Part shown: positions 22,258 through 33,003 of the stretch, in pieces
Position numbering within the stretch: the first letter of the stretch is position 1
Layout: each line of letters opens with the position of its first letter
Assembly: GCA_015680685.1 (NCBI GenBank)
Contig: MNCI01005623.1
Location: forward strand, 1,155,441-1,219,440
Length of the DNA: 64,000 nt
Origin: Gnetum montanum
Lineage: Eukaryota; Streptophyta; Gnetopsida; Gnetales; Gnetaceae
Direction: 5' to 3'
The notes under the pieces: model-generated
Database searches by the model: none
Told to the model about the DNA's origin: nothing
The model's input: only the letters and a program-made list of their open reading frames with translations
Translations under genes and position numbers: made by a program

Positions 22258-23500
22258 AAGAAAGAGATGGAAATCCCTCGTGACCTTTCCATGCCTTTAA
22301 TACTAACAGGGCCATAGGGCAAGCTCGCAAGAAAGTTGAACCCCGATATGATCAATTGGGGGTCAACCACAACTGGCACCATAGCAGCCTTAGAAGCATC
22401 CCCAGACTGGCCCAAGCATATGCTCCAAGCCCTAGACTTAGAGGCTAGGGATGTAACTGAAGACCCTCTTGTCAAGACGCCTATGACCACATCAAAGGGG
22501 GAGGTGAAAACATTGAAACTCAGCTCCCTCCTAGACAGGCAAATGCACAAAAATATGGTCAAATTTTTTGCAAGAAAACATCGATGTATTCACATGGTTG
22601 TACAATGAAATGCTAGGTCTAGACCCATGGCTAATTCAGGACAACATCGTCCTAGACCCCCGCGTAAAGACAATCAAGAAGAAAGCTCGCAAAGTTAAGC
22701 CAAAAATTGCACTAGCTGTGAGGGATGAAATCACTAAGCTATACCAAGTAGGTTTCATCCGTGCAGTTGACTATTCAGAGTGGGTATCCAACATCATTAT
22801 GGTTTCAAACAAAATGGGAGGAATACAGATCTGTATAGACTTTCGGGACCTGAACAAGGCAATGATCAAAGAAAACTTTCCACTCCTGAGCATTGATCAA
22901 CTCATTGACACCACAAATGACCATGCTCTACTATCCTTTATGGATGGTTTCTCTGGGTACAACCAAATCCGCATTAACCCAAAGCACCAGCTATCAACAA
23001 CCTTCATGACCCCATGGGGGATCTTATGCTATACCATGATGCCCTTCAGGCTCAAAAATGCTAGAGCAACCTACCAGCAAGCCATGACTTACATTTTCAG
23101 TGACTATATCCTAGAAACATTAAACAACTATGTGGGTGATATAGCGGTCAAGTCCAAGGAGGCTATTGATCACCCACGCGATCTAGGGGTAGTCCTCAAA
23201 TGCTACCATATGCACGATTTACGCCTCAATCCTAAGAAGTGCATCTTTGGGGTGAAAACTGGATGCATGTTGGGATTTGTAGTATCGGAGGCCGGAATAC
23301 GAGTGGATCCCGACAAATTCAAGGCCATCATCAACCTAGCACCTCCCACAAATCTTAAAGAGTTACATGGTTTACAAGGTAGAGTGCAATTCATTTGAAG
23401 GTTTATAGCAAGGTTGACCGACAAGTTACACCCCATGCAACATCTTCTAAAGAAGGGGGTTGACTTCAAATGGACAACCTAGTGTCAACAAGCCTTCAAC
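22258..23500 (+). pseudogene. pol: reverse transcriptase of element B
   Basis: A leader in one frame (WPKHMLQALDLEARDVTE) is followed, after a frameshift near 22,565, by a 276-codon RT frame: YSEWVSNIIMV, ICIDFRDLNKA, NFPLLSIDQLID, FMDGFSGYNQI, MMPFRLKNARATYQQAM. The catalytic box reads YVGD (23,129-23,140) where activity needs two aspartates, so the polymerase is dead. RLNPKKCIFGV and a thumb/connection segment follow to a TGA (ancestral CGA, since a sister element keeps R) at 23,396. Confidence 0.8.
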
Positions 23501-23960
23501 AATCTGAAGAAGGAGCTCTCACACCTCTTGATGGTGCACCCATCACAAAGGGACAAGCCTTTCTTCATATACCTTGCCACCTCCAACACATCCATAGCAG
23601 CACTACTATGTCAGAAGCGAGATGACGGTTCTGAGATACCAGTGTATTACCTGAGCCATGCACTAGTAGCGTATGAGGTGAAATACAGTGAAGTGGAGAG
23701 AAATTGCCTAGCCTTAGTGTTTGCATTAAAGAAGTGACGGCATTATCTATTCTGCAGTACAACCAACATCATTTGCAAAAGCAATATACTCTGGGCTATC
23801 ACTAACAACTTATACGAGAGTAGCAAGATAGGCCAGTGAAAGGAAATAATCACAAAATTTGACCTATGCTGTGTAAGTCAATTGTCGACAAAGGGTCAAG
23901 CCATAGCAACCCAAATCACGGCCTCACCAGTCGACGACTGGGCAACCGTAGACCCCAAGT
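23500..23960 (+). pseudogene. pol: RNase H (first) of element B
   Basis: It degrades the RNA strand during reverse transcription. The frame includes PFFIYLATSNTSIAALLCQ, PVYYLSHALV and VKYSEVERNCLALVFALKK, the usual strand order. The first catalytic aspartate is replaced (YLATS for YLA-S/D types; the Tat group often lacks it). TGA codons follow ALKK and IGQ, both consistent with TGG decay. Confidence 0.65.
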
Positions 23961-24340
23961 TCCTAGATGAATATGTTAGCAATGTCAACATCATCCCGTC
24001 ACATTTTGAAGCCACTTTACACTTCGACAGTGCCTCAACCATGTGAGGAAGTAGCGCCGCTACCACAATCACATTCCCATTTTGGGAAATGCACCCATCC
24101 GCTTATCGATTTACATTCCCTTGCATCAAAAATGTGGCAGAATATGAAGGGCTACTCATAGGCCTCTTAACTACTTGAGAACTACGCATACAACACCTAG
24201 CAATCTGGGGAGATTCACAACTAGTCGTAAATCAAATCACCAAGGTCTACGCTTGCAAGGCTACGCACTTGCAACCCTACTANCAGATACCCAAGAGTGG
24301 TATGCCAACGTTAAAGCTTATCTATAGCATGGAAAACCCC
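23960..24340 (+). pseudogene. pol: second, archaeal-type RNase H of element B
   Basis: After a linker, the translation gives LHFDSASTM, then YRFTFPCIKNVAEYEGLLIG, then HLAIWGDSQLVVNQI. An N-x-A-E-Y-E-x-L followed by D-S-Q-L-V-V-N-Q is the signature of the extra RNase H acquired by Tat-lineage elements (family knowledge). Catalytic D, E and D positions remain recognisable. An N at 24,283 and small frameshifts interrupt the end. Confidence 0.65.
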
Positions 24341-24348
24341 TAGGTGGA

Positions 24349-25535
24349 TTGACACGTACCCAGAGAGATGCAATCTATAAACGTGCTTGGCAATATGTGC
24401 TCATGGGAAGTGATACCTTGTGTCGACGCTCCTATGATGGGGTATTGCTAGCATGCGTGGGTGATGAGCAGGTGCAAAAGGTAGTTAATGAAGTACATGA
24501 GGGGTTATGTGGTGAACACATAGCACCCAGGGCCATGGCTTCCAAAATCAGACACCTAGGGTACTATTGGCTTTACATGGAGTGTGACTACTTGTCAAAA
24601 GTCAAGACGTTCGACACATGCCAGAGATACGCAAATATCATACACATAGCACCTACGGATTTGCACCCAATGCAAATCACATGGCCCATCCAACGATGGG
24701 AATTAGACCTCATAGGGCCTATCACGTGTAAGTCCTTTGTAGGACATAGCTTCATTATCACTGCCACTGAGTATTTTACCAAGTGGGTGGAAGCTATTCC
24801 CCTAAGGAAGATGACGTTTCAAAAAATCTGCCATTTCATCCTCAACAACATTGTGACAAGATTTGGGCTTCCAATGACTATTGTGACTGACAATGGACCA
24901 CAGCTTAGTAGTACAGAAACCCGAACCTTCTGTAGCAATCTAGGCATTAAACAATTATTTTCTTCCCCTTATTATTTGCAGGCGAATGGGTAGGAGGAGG
25001 CTATAAATAAGTCCATCATCAACTTGCTGAAGTGGATGCTCAAAAACAACAAGAGGTGGTGGCATGATGAAATCCTCTATGTCCTCTAGGCCTACCGAAT
25101 GACGTGTAGAACTACAACAAGTAAGACCCCTTACAGTCTAGTTTACGAATCTGAAGCTGTATTGCCTCTTGAGTTGTAGGTACCCTCACTCCAGATGATC
25201 CTCCTAGATGTCATGAGTGAAGCCTAGAACAACAAATCAAGAACCATGGACCTCGACTCAGTGGAGGAAGAGCATGCACAGGCGCTGAAACACATCAAGC
25301 ACTACAAGAGCAAACAACAACAGAAGTATTGTGCAAACCCACATCGACGGCTAGTGCAGAAGGGAGACCTCATCCTCAAAGCTATCCATGAGCACGTGAG
25401 AAAATTCTTGGCCAATTTGGAAGGTCCTTACATGGTTACTAAAGCCTTCGAAAATGGAGCTTCAAGCTGGAAGACATGAATGACAACAAGTTCGTCAACC
25501 TAGTGAATCACTCGTATCTCAAGTTGTACTACGTT
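24349..25535 (+). pseudogene. pol: integrase of element B
   Basis: It inserts the cDNA into the host genome. Zinc-binding block HEGLCGEH with a degraded second pair (CQRY for C-Q-x-C). The core keeps D in WELDLIGP (24,706), D in VTDNGPQ (24,889) and E in EEAINKS (24,997), at D,D-35-E spacing. TAG stops at 24,991, in L-x-AYRM and in LEL-x-VPSL replace Q, W and Q, each by one transition. The C-terminus KGDLILKAIHEHVRK and VNHSYLK matches element C. No chromodomain. Confidence 0.8.
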
Positions 25536-25544
25536 TGAAGTGCA

Positions 25545-25815
25545 ATGGCAAGTACAACGGCAACCGTATGCTACGACGAGAAACTGGAAATTACGTCAAA
25601 TAGCGTCCACAATGATGATAAACTAGCGGCATCGAGCAGCGCCCGCTACAACGTAAAACTGGCGGCAACTGTCCGCTACAATGTAAAACTAGTACTGCTA
25701 GTCCACTATGACTATAAACTGGCACATCACATTTGCTACGATGATAAATTAGCATGTACGGTCTACTAGGACCTTAAACTAGCACACGGTCTACCAAGAC
25801 CTTAAATTGGATTCG
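25545..25815 (+). repeat. minisatellite block 3 (about 30-bp unit) after integrase
   Basis: About eight units of roughly 30 bp with the core TAAACTAGC and a lead of GTCCGCTACAACG type: around 25,570, 25,620, 25,653, 25,684, 25,714, 25,744, 25,771 and 25,800. The short open frame 25,545-25,769 is this repeat translated and has no domain. It is the clearest array of the motif shared with blocks 1 and 2. Confidence 0.7.
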
Positions 25816-26758
25816 CGTCGCATCCCCAGCATGCACCAGCACTAGATACACACTGAATGAGTGGGCGCGATGCTAACGTGTGGGTGGGACATCGTAGCTC
25901 TAGGACACAGTTCACAACACACCGAGAATGCGGTCTAGAACATATGTAGTGTTGCCACCCTTGAAATCATGCTAACCCTCCGAAGATGTCATATGGCGTC
26001 ATACTAGCCCTCCGAACCTACCGTCGCCATGGCCCATCACCCTGATGGTGGTTCTCGGGCTAGCTCCCGCATCTGGAGTTCCAGAAGTATTGTGGCCTAG
26101 CCACAATATTGTTACTCCATCTCCCTACCAACACCTAGGCTCGAACAACATTAGTTATGTGGCAGCTGATCCCATAGCTGAACCAGGAATGTGAGCCCCT
26201 GGCAGGGATTCCAGAGCATCCACGCCCGCAGCACCTTCTGGTGCCTCGAAGATCAGCTTCCCTACGCTAATGCTGTCAAGACCGTAGCTGGCCTCCCTGC
26301 TTTGTACATCGTACACCAGCAATGATGTCCAACAACTTCAACAATGCCAGCAGCCAACAAGACCTTTGCCCCTGTGGGCACGGCTCGTCACAGCAGCAAG
26401 TTCCACAGTGTCGTGAAGCGAGTGCCTCGACTAGCCTAGCTACTTTAGAGTACAAGTTCCATGACATGCGTAACACAACTCACTATATGGAGAGCACTTG
26501 TAGAAAGGTCCAAACCCTTCATGGATGTAATGCAACTCATCCTATGAAGGAAAGGCCTACCGTACGAGAGGTTGAAGAACAACACCATCCAAAGATGAAA
26601 ACGTAAACAAGCCCCTTGGAGCACTTTGACGAGGGGCTCTGCTAAACATCATCTTTGCTCTCTCCCTTAACCTCTGCAAAACCAATGAAAGAATCTCAAG
26701 TATGGCTAAGCGACATCTTGACACTCACCAAGCAACAACCTTAGCATTTCACCTATTG
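25816..26758 (+). other. 3' non-coding region of element B
   Basis: GC-richer than the neighbours, without a sustained frame. Short open stretches at 26,276-26,476 (minus) and 26,322-26,606 (plus) have no recognisable domain. Possibly the remnant of another extra ORF. Confidence 0.35.
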
Positions 26759-26835
26759 CGGTGTTTCATCTTCTTTGCCGACGTCTATCGAGCCTATTCT
26801 CTAGACGTCGACAAAGAGGGGCCAACGAAACACCG
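26759..26835. repeat. stem-loop embracing the PPT and start of the 3' LTR (B)
   Basis: Left arm CGGTGTTTC, CTTTG, CGACGTCTA (26,759-26,787); 14-nt loop; right arm TAGACGTCG, CAAAG, GAAACACCG (26,802-26,835). 23 paired bases with short bulges. The purine run CAAAGAGGGG (26,812-26,821) in the right arm is the likely polypurine tract, and the outer stem includes the first bases of the 3' LTR. Confidence 0.7.
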
Positions 26836-28478
26836 AGAAAAAATGCAGGGTTATTCTTGCTTTACCAGACCTTGCAACTCACGTGGCACTATGGTAGTTC
26901 TTCGGGAGGAGAACATTCTGAGTTGAGGTTGGCCAGTTTGGAAAATTTTCTACGTCATCTTGCCTATCCACCAAAGTAGCCTGCCCAGCCGACAGCTTGC
27001 TCAGAGACAGTGTGTGGAGTTGGCAGTAGCATTCTGGATGCGTGAAAAATAGTTTGGCAAGTTTTCTAAGTCACGAAGTTCGCCATGCTATGCTACGCCT
27101 CGCTATGTAGCGTAGCAAGCTTCAGAAGGTGATTGCAGAATGGAGCGCTACGCTACGCTATGCTACGCCACATGACGTAGCATAGCATGGCAACAAATCC
27201 ATAGTCGATCCCCACGCCCAGCCCCAAGTCCTTCAGCAATGTCCCTTTTCATAAGAAAGCGGTGGACCATGTCTACTGCTATGCTACACTAAGCTACAAG
27301 GCACAACAAGGCATAGCAATCCTGCAAAAGGGATAGAAGGTAGCTCGAAGGGTAGAAACAGCAGAGTTTGCAAGACATGCATTGTAGGAAGCAAAGTTGA
27401 TAAATCGGCAAAGCTTTTACAACTAAGGCTAGTTGCTACACTATGCTATGGTACGTAGCATAGCATAGCATAGCAAGCATGCATCACACATGTGGCAGAA
27501 GGAACGACAAGATGCTACGCCAAGCATGCTATGTTACGAAGCACAAAAAGGCATGTGGGTAGTTGTGCGACATCAATGCACTTCACCTAATTGGACCATT
27601 AGCACATGTCTCCAGATGCTGAAGGCACAATTACATCATGGTAGGCTCACAGTTATGGCATGACAGGTTCGCATTACAATGTCCTTGTAGGTCCAACGGT
27701 CATACATGGCACGTGTGGTGCTAGCAAGTCAACGTGGGCCTAAGATGCGTGGCGTCCAAACCACCCCTTTTGCATACCCTTGGCCCTATAAATACCCCAA
27801 GAAATAGCATTCAAAGGGTTTAGAATTTTCCAAAAAACAATATTCAAAAGAGGTCCAATCCCCGGTTCGGTTGGTACTCGTTTGCTGAGTCTCCTACTCT
27901 TTTTTCTCTGGCGCTCAAACTCTCTCCCCAGCATGTTGCGAAAATATTGTAAGCTTTATGTTTGACACTGCAAATAGTTAGCATGTTTAGCTAACATTTT
28001 GTTCTATACCCTTTCTACCACCTTGGTAGAATCCCTGCATTGTCAGCACTCAAAGCCGCACCCAAGCGCACAACCTGTTCTGTTCTCTACATGCCCTGGT
28101 TACTCTCAGGATCTCTGAACTTCGTCACTCTGTGCAACCAACTGTATCCATCTTGACAGAGCAAACCTATATCTTCGAAGTGATGCAATTTTCTAACCAC
28201 ATTTTTACTTTATTTCCTGCTTATTCTTGCATCTTGCACTATTTTTTCTTCTTTATTTACTTTCAAGAATTATTTTGCATTTCCATTCCATTTCAAAAAG
28301 TATGTGTCGCAAAAGGCTATATAGATGCCGATTAAGTCCCTGTTTAATCGACCAGATCGTTTAGGATGCCCCGTATCTGCACACACCCAGCACGGCCCTC
28401 TCATGGGTATGGGGTCAAAACTGTCGCTCTCGTCGACCCCTCGGTGTTTTCTAGCCGTTGACGTTTTCGGTCGCTACA
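26826..28478 (+). repeat. 3' LTR of element B
   Basis: 1653 bp, collinear with the 5' LTR. TATA at 27,787-27,794. Ends GGTCGCTACA followed by the CTAGC target duplication. GCTACGC/GCATAGC arrays at 27,085-27,190 and 27,430-27,480. The short open stretches inside are not genes. Confidence 0.85.
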
Positions 28479-28483
28479 CTAGC
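28479..28483. repeat. target site duplication of element B, right copy (CTAGC)
   Basis: Identical to 9956-9960. From 28,484 the sequence continues the A2 gag tail. Confidence 0.85.
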
Positions 28484-30423
28484 AAGTCTAAAGAAAGAAT
28501 GCTTTCATAACTTACACTCAAGACTACTTGAACTAGTATTTACTAGCAAATATATAGTTTGGGTAGTGTTCCTTTGTTATGGCTATGGAGAAATTTCATC
28601 TTGCATGGATGGTTCATGTGAACAAGGATTAGGAATGTGAGGTTCAAAGTGCTAGGAAGGATGAGGAGCATATGAGGGATATTTGGTCTACAAAGTGACA
28701 ATTCTATGATACTTTGGATCATGATAATGATAAGCAAGATCATGGGTGGTAGATCCACTTGGTAATAGAAGTTATTAAGCATAATATCCATGAGAATTAG
28801 GTTGCATATAGGGATACTATTACCTAGGTGGTGACATCCCCCATGACTATGAGTTTTTCCATTGTTATTAGAAGTACTCTTACGGTTGTAATAAAGCCTC
28901 ACTAGGATAGTACTATTTTTGATGATAAGGTTGGCTATAGTTACCTTGAGAATAAGGTAACCTCCTAGGTATTTACCTTTTAATAAATTTTGGAATTAAG
29001 ACATAAGCTCCAAACTATTAAAAATGTGACATGACTAGGCAACAATAGTTAAGATGTTTGTACTAGCAGATGTCACATCCATCATCATTTAACTTGAAAT
29101 TAAATCTCCTCAACTACAACTGCTTTTCATTTTTGCTAGTAGTAGTTCCTTCCTATATCTTTCTTCTTACTTATTTTTTTATCTCTCGTTCTATCCTACT
29201 CCATATTTTCCTTCATAAGTTTTAGAGATGATTAGAATTTTTCATCAATGTAGTCCCATATTTTATTAACCTAGACTAATACATTTTTAAGTCAGTAATG
29301 TTTTCCATTAGATCACATATTTTAATAGTGCTTCCTCTTCTTTCTTGTAAATATGAATCTCAGTTTTGTAGAGAGAAGGATCTCTATTATATTCCTTTAC
29401 ACACTTCCATTTTTTAGGTTCTCCTTCCTCTTTAACTACTTAATTTATTAACTATTAGATTCAATGGGCCCTTATGTCTAAATGTATCCCTTGGGCATAG
29501 ATCCTAAAGATTTTGTTTTATTTCTAAGCCCATCTATGATGTGCCTTAATTGTTTCCTTAGAGAAAATCTATGGCTTGGGCATCTATGTAGTAGAGAATA
29601 GTACCTACCTAAGGCTGCATCAAAGGATTCATGATTATTGTATCTCTATCCTTGAATTTTCTTTCTTAACTTAAACATTCTATAGTGTATTTAATACTTA
29701 TTATTGAATAGCTTTAATATTATACTTTACATTCTGATGAATTTTAGTTCCAAATATTAATACCAACTTTTATCCTTTTTAATATGTTTCTTGAAAAATA
29801 ATTTTATATTTTTCCATTCAATTTAAATATTTTACAAGGTGTAGGAATCATGGAAGGCTTGAAAGTGATGTTGTGAATTAGTGTTATAATCTCCTTTGAG
29901 CTTAGAAATATTGTTCATATCTAGCTATTTTATTTGGTTGTTACTCTAATAGCTAGTTGGTATATACACTAACTTCTTGATATTGATCATGCATTAGGTA
30001 GTAAGCAAGGGCTTATTGTAATCATATCTTTCATCATGGTCCCTATCATGATCATGTACCTTTCAATGTTGCTTGTTATAAATGCTTTTATGTTTATGCC
30101 CTATCTCTTAATCTTGTTCATCATCTCTATGTCCATCTCTATGATGGTCTCTTCTATCATCTCCACTATGTCATCTACTATTTCTCCTCCTTCCTTGGTC
30201 ACCCTCATCATCATTAGAGCTTAATGATAATAATGTTGAGGATGATGGACAATTAGGAGAGTCATACTAGCTTGATTGACTTCCATGACTCCTTTGGTTA
30301 TCTTTGGATGTCCTATTAGAAGATCTAGGCCTAGAAGTTCTTCTTATGATAGTTCTTGTTCTTCCCTTTCTTTGCTTTCTTACCAAGGGTAAATGTGAAC
30401 ATGGGTTTGTTATTGTTGGAACA
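28484..30423 (-). pseudogene. gag: gag (C-terminal and middle part) of A2
   Basis: Minus-strand continuation of A2 on the far side of B. It matches A1 1170-2990: the plus-strand strings GACATCCCCCATGACTATG and AGATGTCACATCCATCATCA-type blocks occur in both. A Ser/Asp/Arg/His-rich linker (30,000-30,400) aligns with A4 38,200-38,500. No frame stays open for long. The open stretch 28,543-28,902 is not the gag frame. The right edge is the 10-bp target site of insertion E. Confidence 0.65.
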
Positions 30424-30433
30424 TTTGACCATT
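30424..30433. repeat. 10-bp direct repeat flanking insertion E, left copy
   Basis: TTTGACCATT, identical to 32,994-33,003. Removing one copy and the DNA between restores an A2 gag that aligns with A4 near 38,180, which supports a target duplication. Confidence 0.65.
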
Positions 30434-30549
30434 CCATGGAACAGTTGGAATATTTTATTTAAAATTGGAACAATCTATGGTTGTAAATTTACAGGTTTAG
30501 TGTTGTGGGTTAATGGGTATTTTTAGAGAAGTAATCCACTGGTAAATAA

Positions 30550-30900
30550 TTTGATGTTGAGGCCTTCTTGGAAAACAAAATTCCAAATTATTCCTTTATT
30601 GAAGATTGGAATAGCAAAGAAAGGATGAGATTATTTACCGCAAAAAGCATACTCCCTGTTACTGTTAGAAAAATAGACACCACCGTGGATAATGGATTTT
30701 TAAGTTCTATGCCTAAGCTTTATGGTCCAGTTAAGAGTTGGAAGCATGTAGAAGATCTAACGAATGGACTACCAACAGGTTTTGAATTTCATTTGATAAA
30801 TTTAAATTAACAAAAGATGAGAAGGTTTCTATTGCAGATGAACCCGAATTTCCGCAAGTTGAGAAGCCCATTGAAAACATTGCTGAAATACAGAAACTCT
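30550..30900 (+). pseudogene. unidentified coding fragment in insertion E
   Basis: Open 30,568-30,810, with the frame beginning upstream at FDVEAFLENK and continuing after a frameshift as KDEKVSIADEPEF. Well-mixed composition and no low complexity, so it looks like a former host exon. No domain recognised. Confidence 0.4.
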
Positions 30901-30904
30901 GAAA

Positions 30905-31105
30905 TACAGAACTAGATGTCGTGGTTTTTGAGCTTTTGGGCATCACTGGCAAATACGTCGTCTGGTACCTACTCGAAATCGTGCCCGCACATCGGCCAGA
31001 TTTGCGAATCAATGTCACCGGACGCAGCTACAACCGGCTCGCCGGAGGCCGAGAACAACAAGCCCGAGTTCATGGAGCGCATGGAGGCCCTTTTCCACGA
31101 CTGAG
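30905..31105 (+). pseudogene. saccharopine dehydrogenase-like oxidoreductase fragment
   Basis: One frame gives LDVVVFELLGITGKYVV and then INVTGRSYNRLAG, the N-terminal Rossmann nucleotide-binding strand and second strand of this family. A second frame then gives KPEFMERMEALFHD, which matches a motif about 100 residues further into the plant proteins. The middle is therefore deleted and the frame shifted. The Gly-rich loop is degraded. GC content is higher than in surrounding DNA. Confidence 0.55.
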
Positions 31106-31109
31106 CTAT

Positions 31110-31262
31110 ATTGAGCAAGTTTTCGGCTATAATCACATATGGACTGTGCAAGAAGAACTCGGGCCAGTCTAGGGCAGAGTGCAGCGTGCTCATCTTTGAT
31201 TTCGGCGGTGGCACCTACGGCTTGTTCAAGATCATTGGAAAGATGGATTTCAGAAGAACGGG
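31110..31262 (+). pseudogene. HSP70 ATPase-domain fragment
   Basis: The frame reads ITYGLCKKNSGQ, then VLIFDFGGGTYGLFKI, matching the phosphate-2 loop of the HSP70 ATPase domain (A-x-A-Y-G-L then D-x-G-G-G-T). It starts immediately after the dehydrogenase piece, so unrelated genes are fused. About 50 residues remain of a protein normally near 650. Confidence 0.6.
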
Positions 31263-31299
31263 CGCCTGTTTCATGCAATAAACAAGTTTGGGCTTCCGC

Positions 31300-31790
31300 C
31301 TTTTACAATAGCTAATGATTCAAACTCCCTGGTGGACATTGCTTGAAGGGTCTGTATTAAATGTTGGAGGAAAATTTCATAAGTCAGAAATTTTACCAGT
31401 TGCCATAGATGGACGCTATGTACGGAAGGCAGTGAAAATATACGAAGCAATCAATTTGCTCTGCTCAAGGATATCAAACACCTTGCAAAATTTCTGTTAT
31501 AATCATCAAAAACTAAGGAGCATTTGTGAGAAGCAAAGGTTACAACAGTTGCAGATTCCTATGGAACACACGGCGACCTTTCCTAATGCAGTGGCAGAGT
31601 CCTCTCCCATGATGGCAGTTGGTAATGATTTTCGGCAGGGTGAGATAATTCGGAATTAGTTGTTGGCAGTTACAGGATTGGTGCCTCCACATTTGGACTC
31701 ATATTTCGAGCCACCACCGAATTTAAAATACTATTTCCAGGGGTACAAGAACAGATAAATTATTTTCCGCTACCACTAACGTCTACACCC
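31300..31790 (+). pseudogene. unidentified coding fragment, 3' of the HSP70 piece
   Basis: Open 31,315-31,659, with further in-frame text to 31,760 after a stop. Includes VAIDGRYVRKAVKIYEAINL and a basic helix (HQKLRSICEKQRLQQLQIP). Codon composition looks coding. No family recognised. It may be a third captured gene. Confidence 0.4.
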
Positions 31791-31845
31791 CAAGGTGGAT
31801 ATTATATTATATTTTTATGAAAAAATTTATTAGGGCTTAATGACA

Positions 31846-32701
31846 NNNNNNNNNNNNNNNNNNNNNNNNNNNNNNNNNNNNNNNNNNNNNNNNNNNNNNN
31901 NNNNNNNNNNNNNNNNNNNNNNNNNNNNNNNNNNNNNNNNNNNNNNNNNNNNNNNNNNNNNNNNNNNNNNNNNNNNNNNNNNNNNNNNNNNNNNNNNNNN
32001 NNNNNNNNNNNNNNNNNNNNNNNNNNNNNNNNNNNNNNNNNNNNNNNNNNNNNNNNNNNNNNNNNNNNNNNNNNNNNNNNNNNNNNNNNNNNNNNNNNNN
32101 NNNNNNNNNNNNNNNNNNNNNNNNNNNNNNNNNNNNNNNNNNNNNNNNNNNNNNNNNNNNNNNNNNNNNNNNNNNNNNNNNNNNNNNNNNNNNNNNNNNN
32201 NNNNNNNNNNNNNNNNNNNNNNNNNNNNNNNNNNNNNNNNNNNNNNNNNNNNNNNNNNNNNNNNNNNNNNNNNNNNNNNNNNNNNNNNNNNNNNNNNNNN
32301 NNNNNNNNNNNNNNNNNNNNNNNNNNNNNNNNNNNNNNNNNNNNNNNNNNNNNNNNNNNNNNNNNNNNNNNNNNNNNNNNNNNNNNNNNNNNNNNNNNNN
32401 NNNNNNNNNNNNNNNNNNNNNNNNNNNNNNNNNNNNNNNNNNNNNNNNNNNNNNNNNNNNNNNNNNNNNNNNNNNNNNNNNNNNNNNNNNNNNNNNNNNN
32501 NNNNNNNNNNNNNNNNNNNNNNNNNNNNNNNNNNNNNNNNNNNNNNNNNNNNNNNNNNNNNNNNNNNNNNNNNNNNNNNNNNNNNNNNNNNNNNNNNNNN
32601 NNNNNNNNNNNNNNNNNNNNNNNNNNNNNNNNNNNNNNNNNNNNNNNNNNNNNNNNNNNNNNNNNNNNNNNNNNNNNNNNNNNNNNNNNNNNNNNNNNNN
32701 N
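31846..32701. other. assembly gap (856 N)
   Basis: Continuous N. All open frames spanning it are artefacts. It lies within insertion E, so its contents and one end of the captured-gene series are hidden. Confidence 0.99.
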
Positions 32702-32993
32702 AACAAAATAGGAAATTTTCAACAACTCACAGTACTTGGCAAAGTTGGATGAATCTCTTTAAAGTAAGTCATTTGTAGTTTACACACAACGCAATCGTTA
32801 CATTTCACACAACTGCACACCTCAATAGCACACACACATACTCACATTAACTACTAAGTTTATTTGGAGGTATCTGGGCCTTGGTGTTTCCAGAGACCAG
32901 CAGGCACCTAAACCCTATTCGAGGACACTCGTTGGTGGTCGCGTCCCAAATGGTTGCCAATAGTTATGTCATCTACATTGAATAGGAGAGGAG
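32702..32993. other. right end of insertion E
   Basis: Plus-strand text includes FIWRYLGLGVSRDQQAP and then TLVGGRVPNGC in one frame, possibly another coding fragment. It ends at the 10-bp repeat. Confidence 0.3.
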
Positions 32994-33003
32994 TTTGACC
33001 ATT
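32994..33003. repeat. 10-bp direct repeat flanking insertion E, right copy
   Basis: TTTGACCATT. A2 gag resumes immediately after. Confidence 0.65.

Larger units (their letters stand above)
9961..28478 (+). mobile_element. complete Tat-like LTR retrotransposon B (18.5 kb), nested in A2
   Basis: Two LTRs of about 1.66 kb, a PBS, a repeat-rich leader, gag with protease, about 5.8 kb holding an antisense gene, RT, RNase H, a second (archaeal-type) RNase H, integrase, a minisatellite, a PPT and a perfect 5-bp target duplication. The double RNase H and the gag knuckle style place it in the Tat/Ogre/Retand group (family knowledge). Size is typical for that group. The gene order, with a gene on the opposite strand between protease and RT, is not. 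Confidence 0.88.
30434..32993. mobile_element. insertion E carrying several gene fragments (contains N gap)
   Basis: A 2.56-kb insertion in A2 gag with a 10-bp target duplication. It contains an unidentified coding fragment, a saccharopine-dehydrogenase-like fragment, an HSP70 fragment and another unidentified fragment side by side, then an 856-base gap. Fragment shuffling and a 9-11 bp duplication would fit a Mutator-like gene-capturing element, but I see no terminal inverted repeats. A LINE-mediated chimera or another mechanism remains possible. Confidence 0.55.

Noticed and set aside
28543-28902. 119-codon minus-strand open frame
   Set aside because: It lies on the right strand for A2 gag, but its frame does not match A1 or A4 gag; the aligned text is in another frame.
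31802-32778. Three open frames of about 300 codons
   Set aside because: They consist almost entirely of N; the gap creates them.
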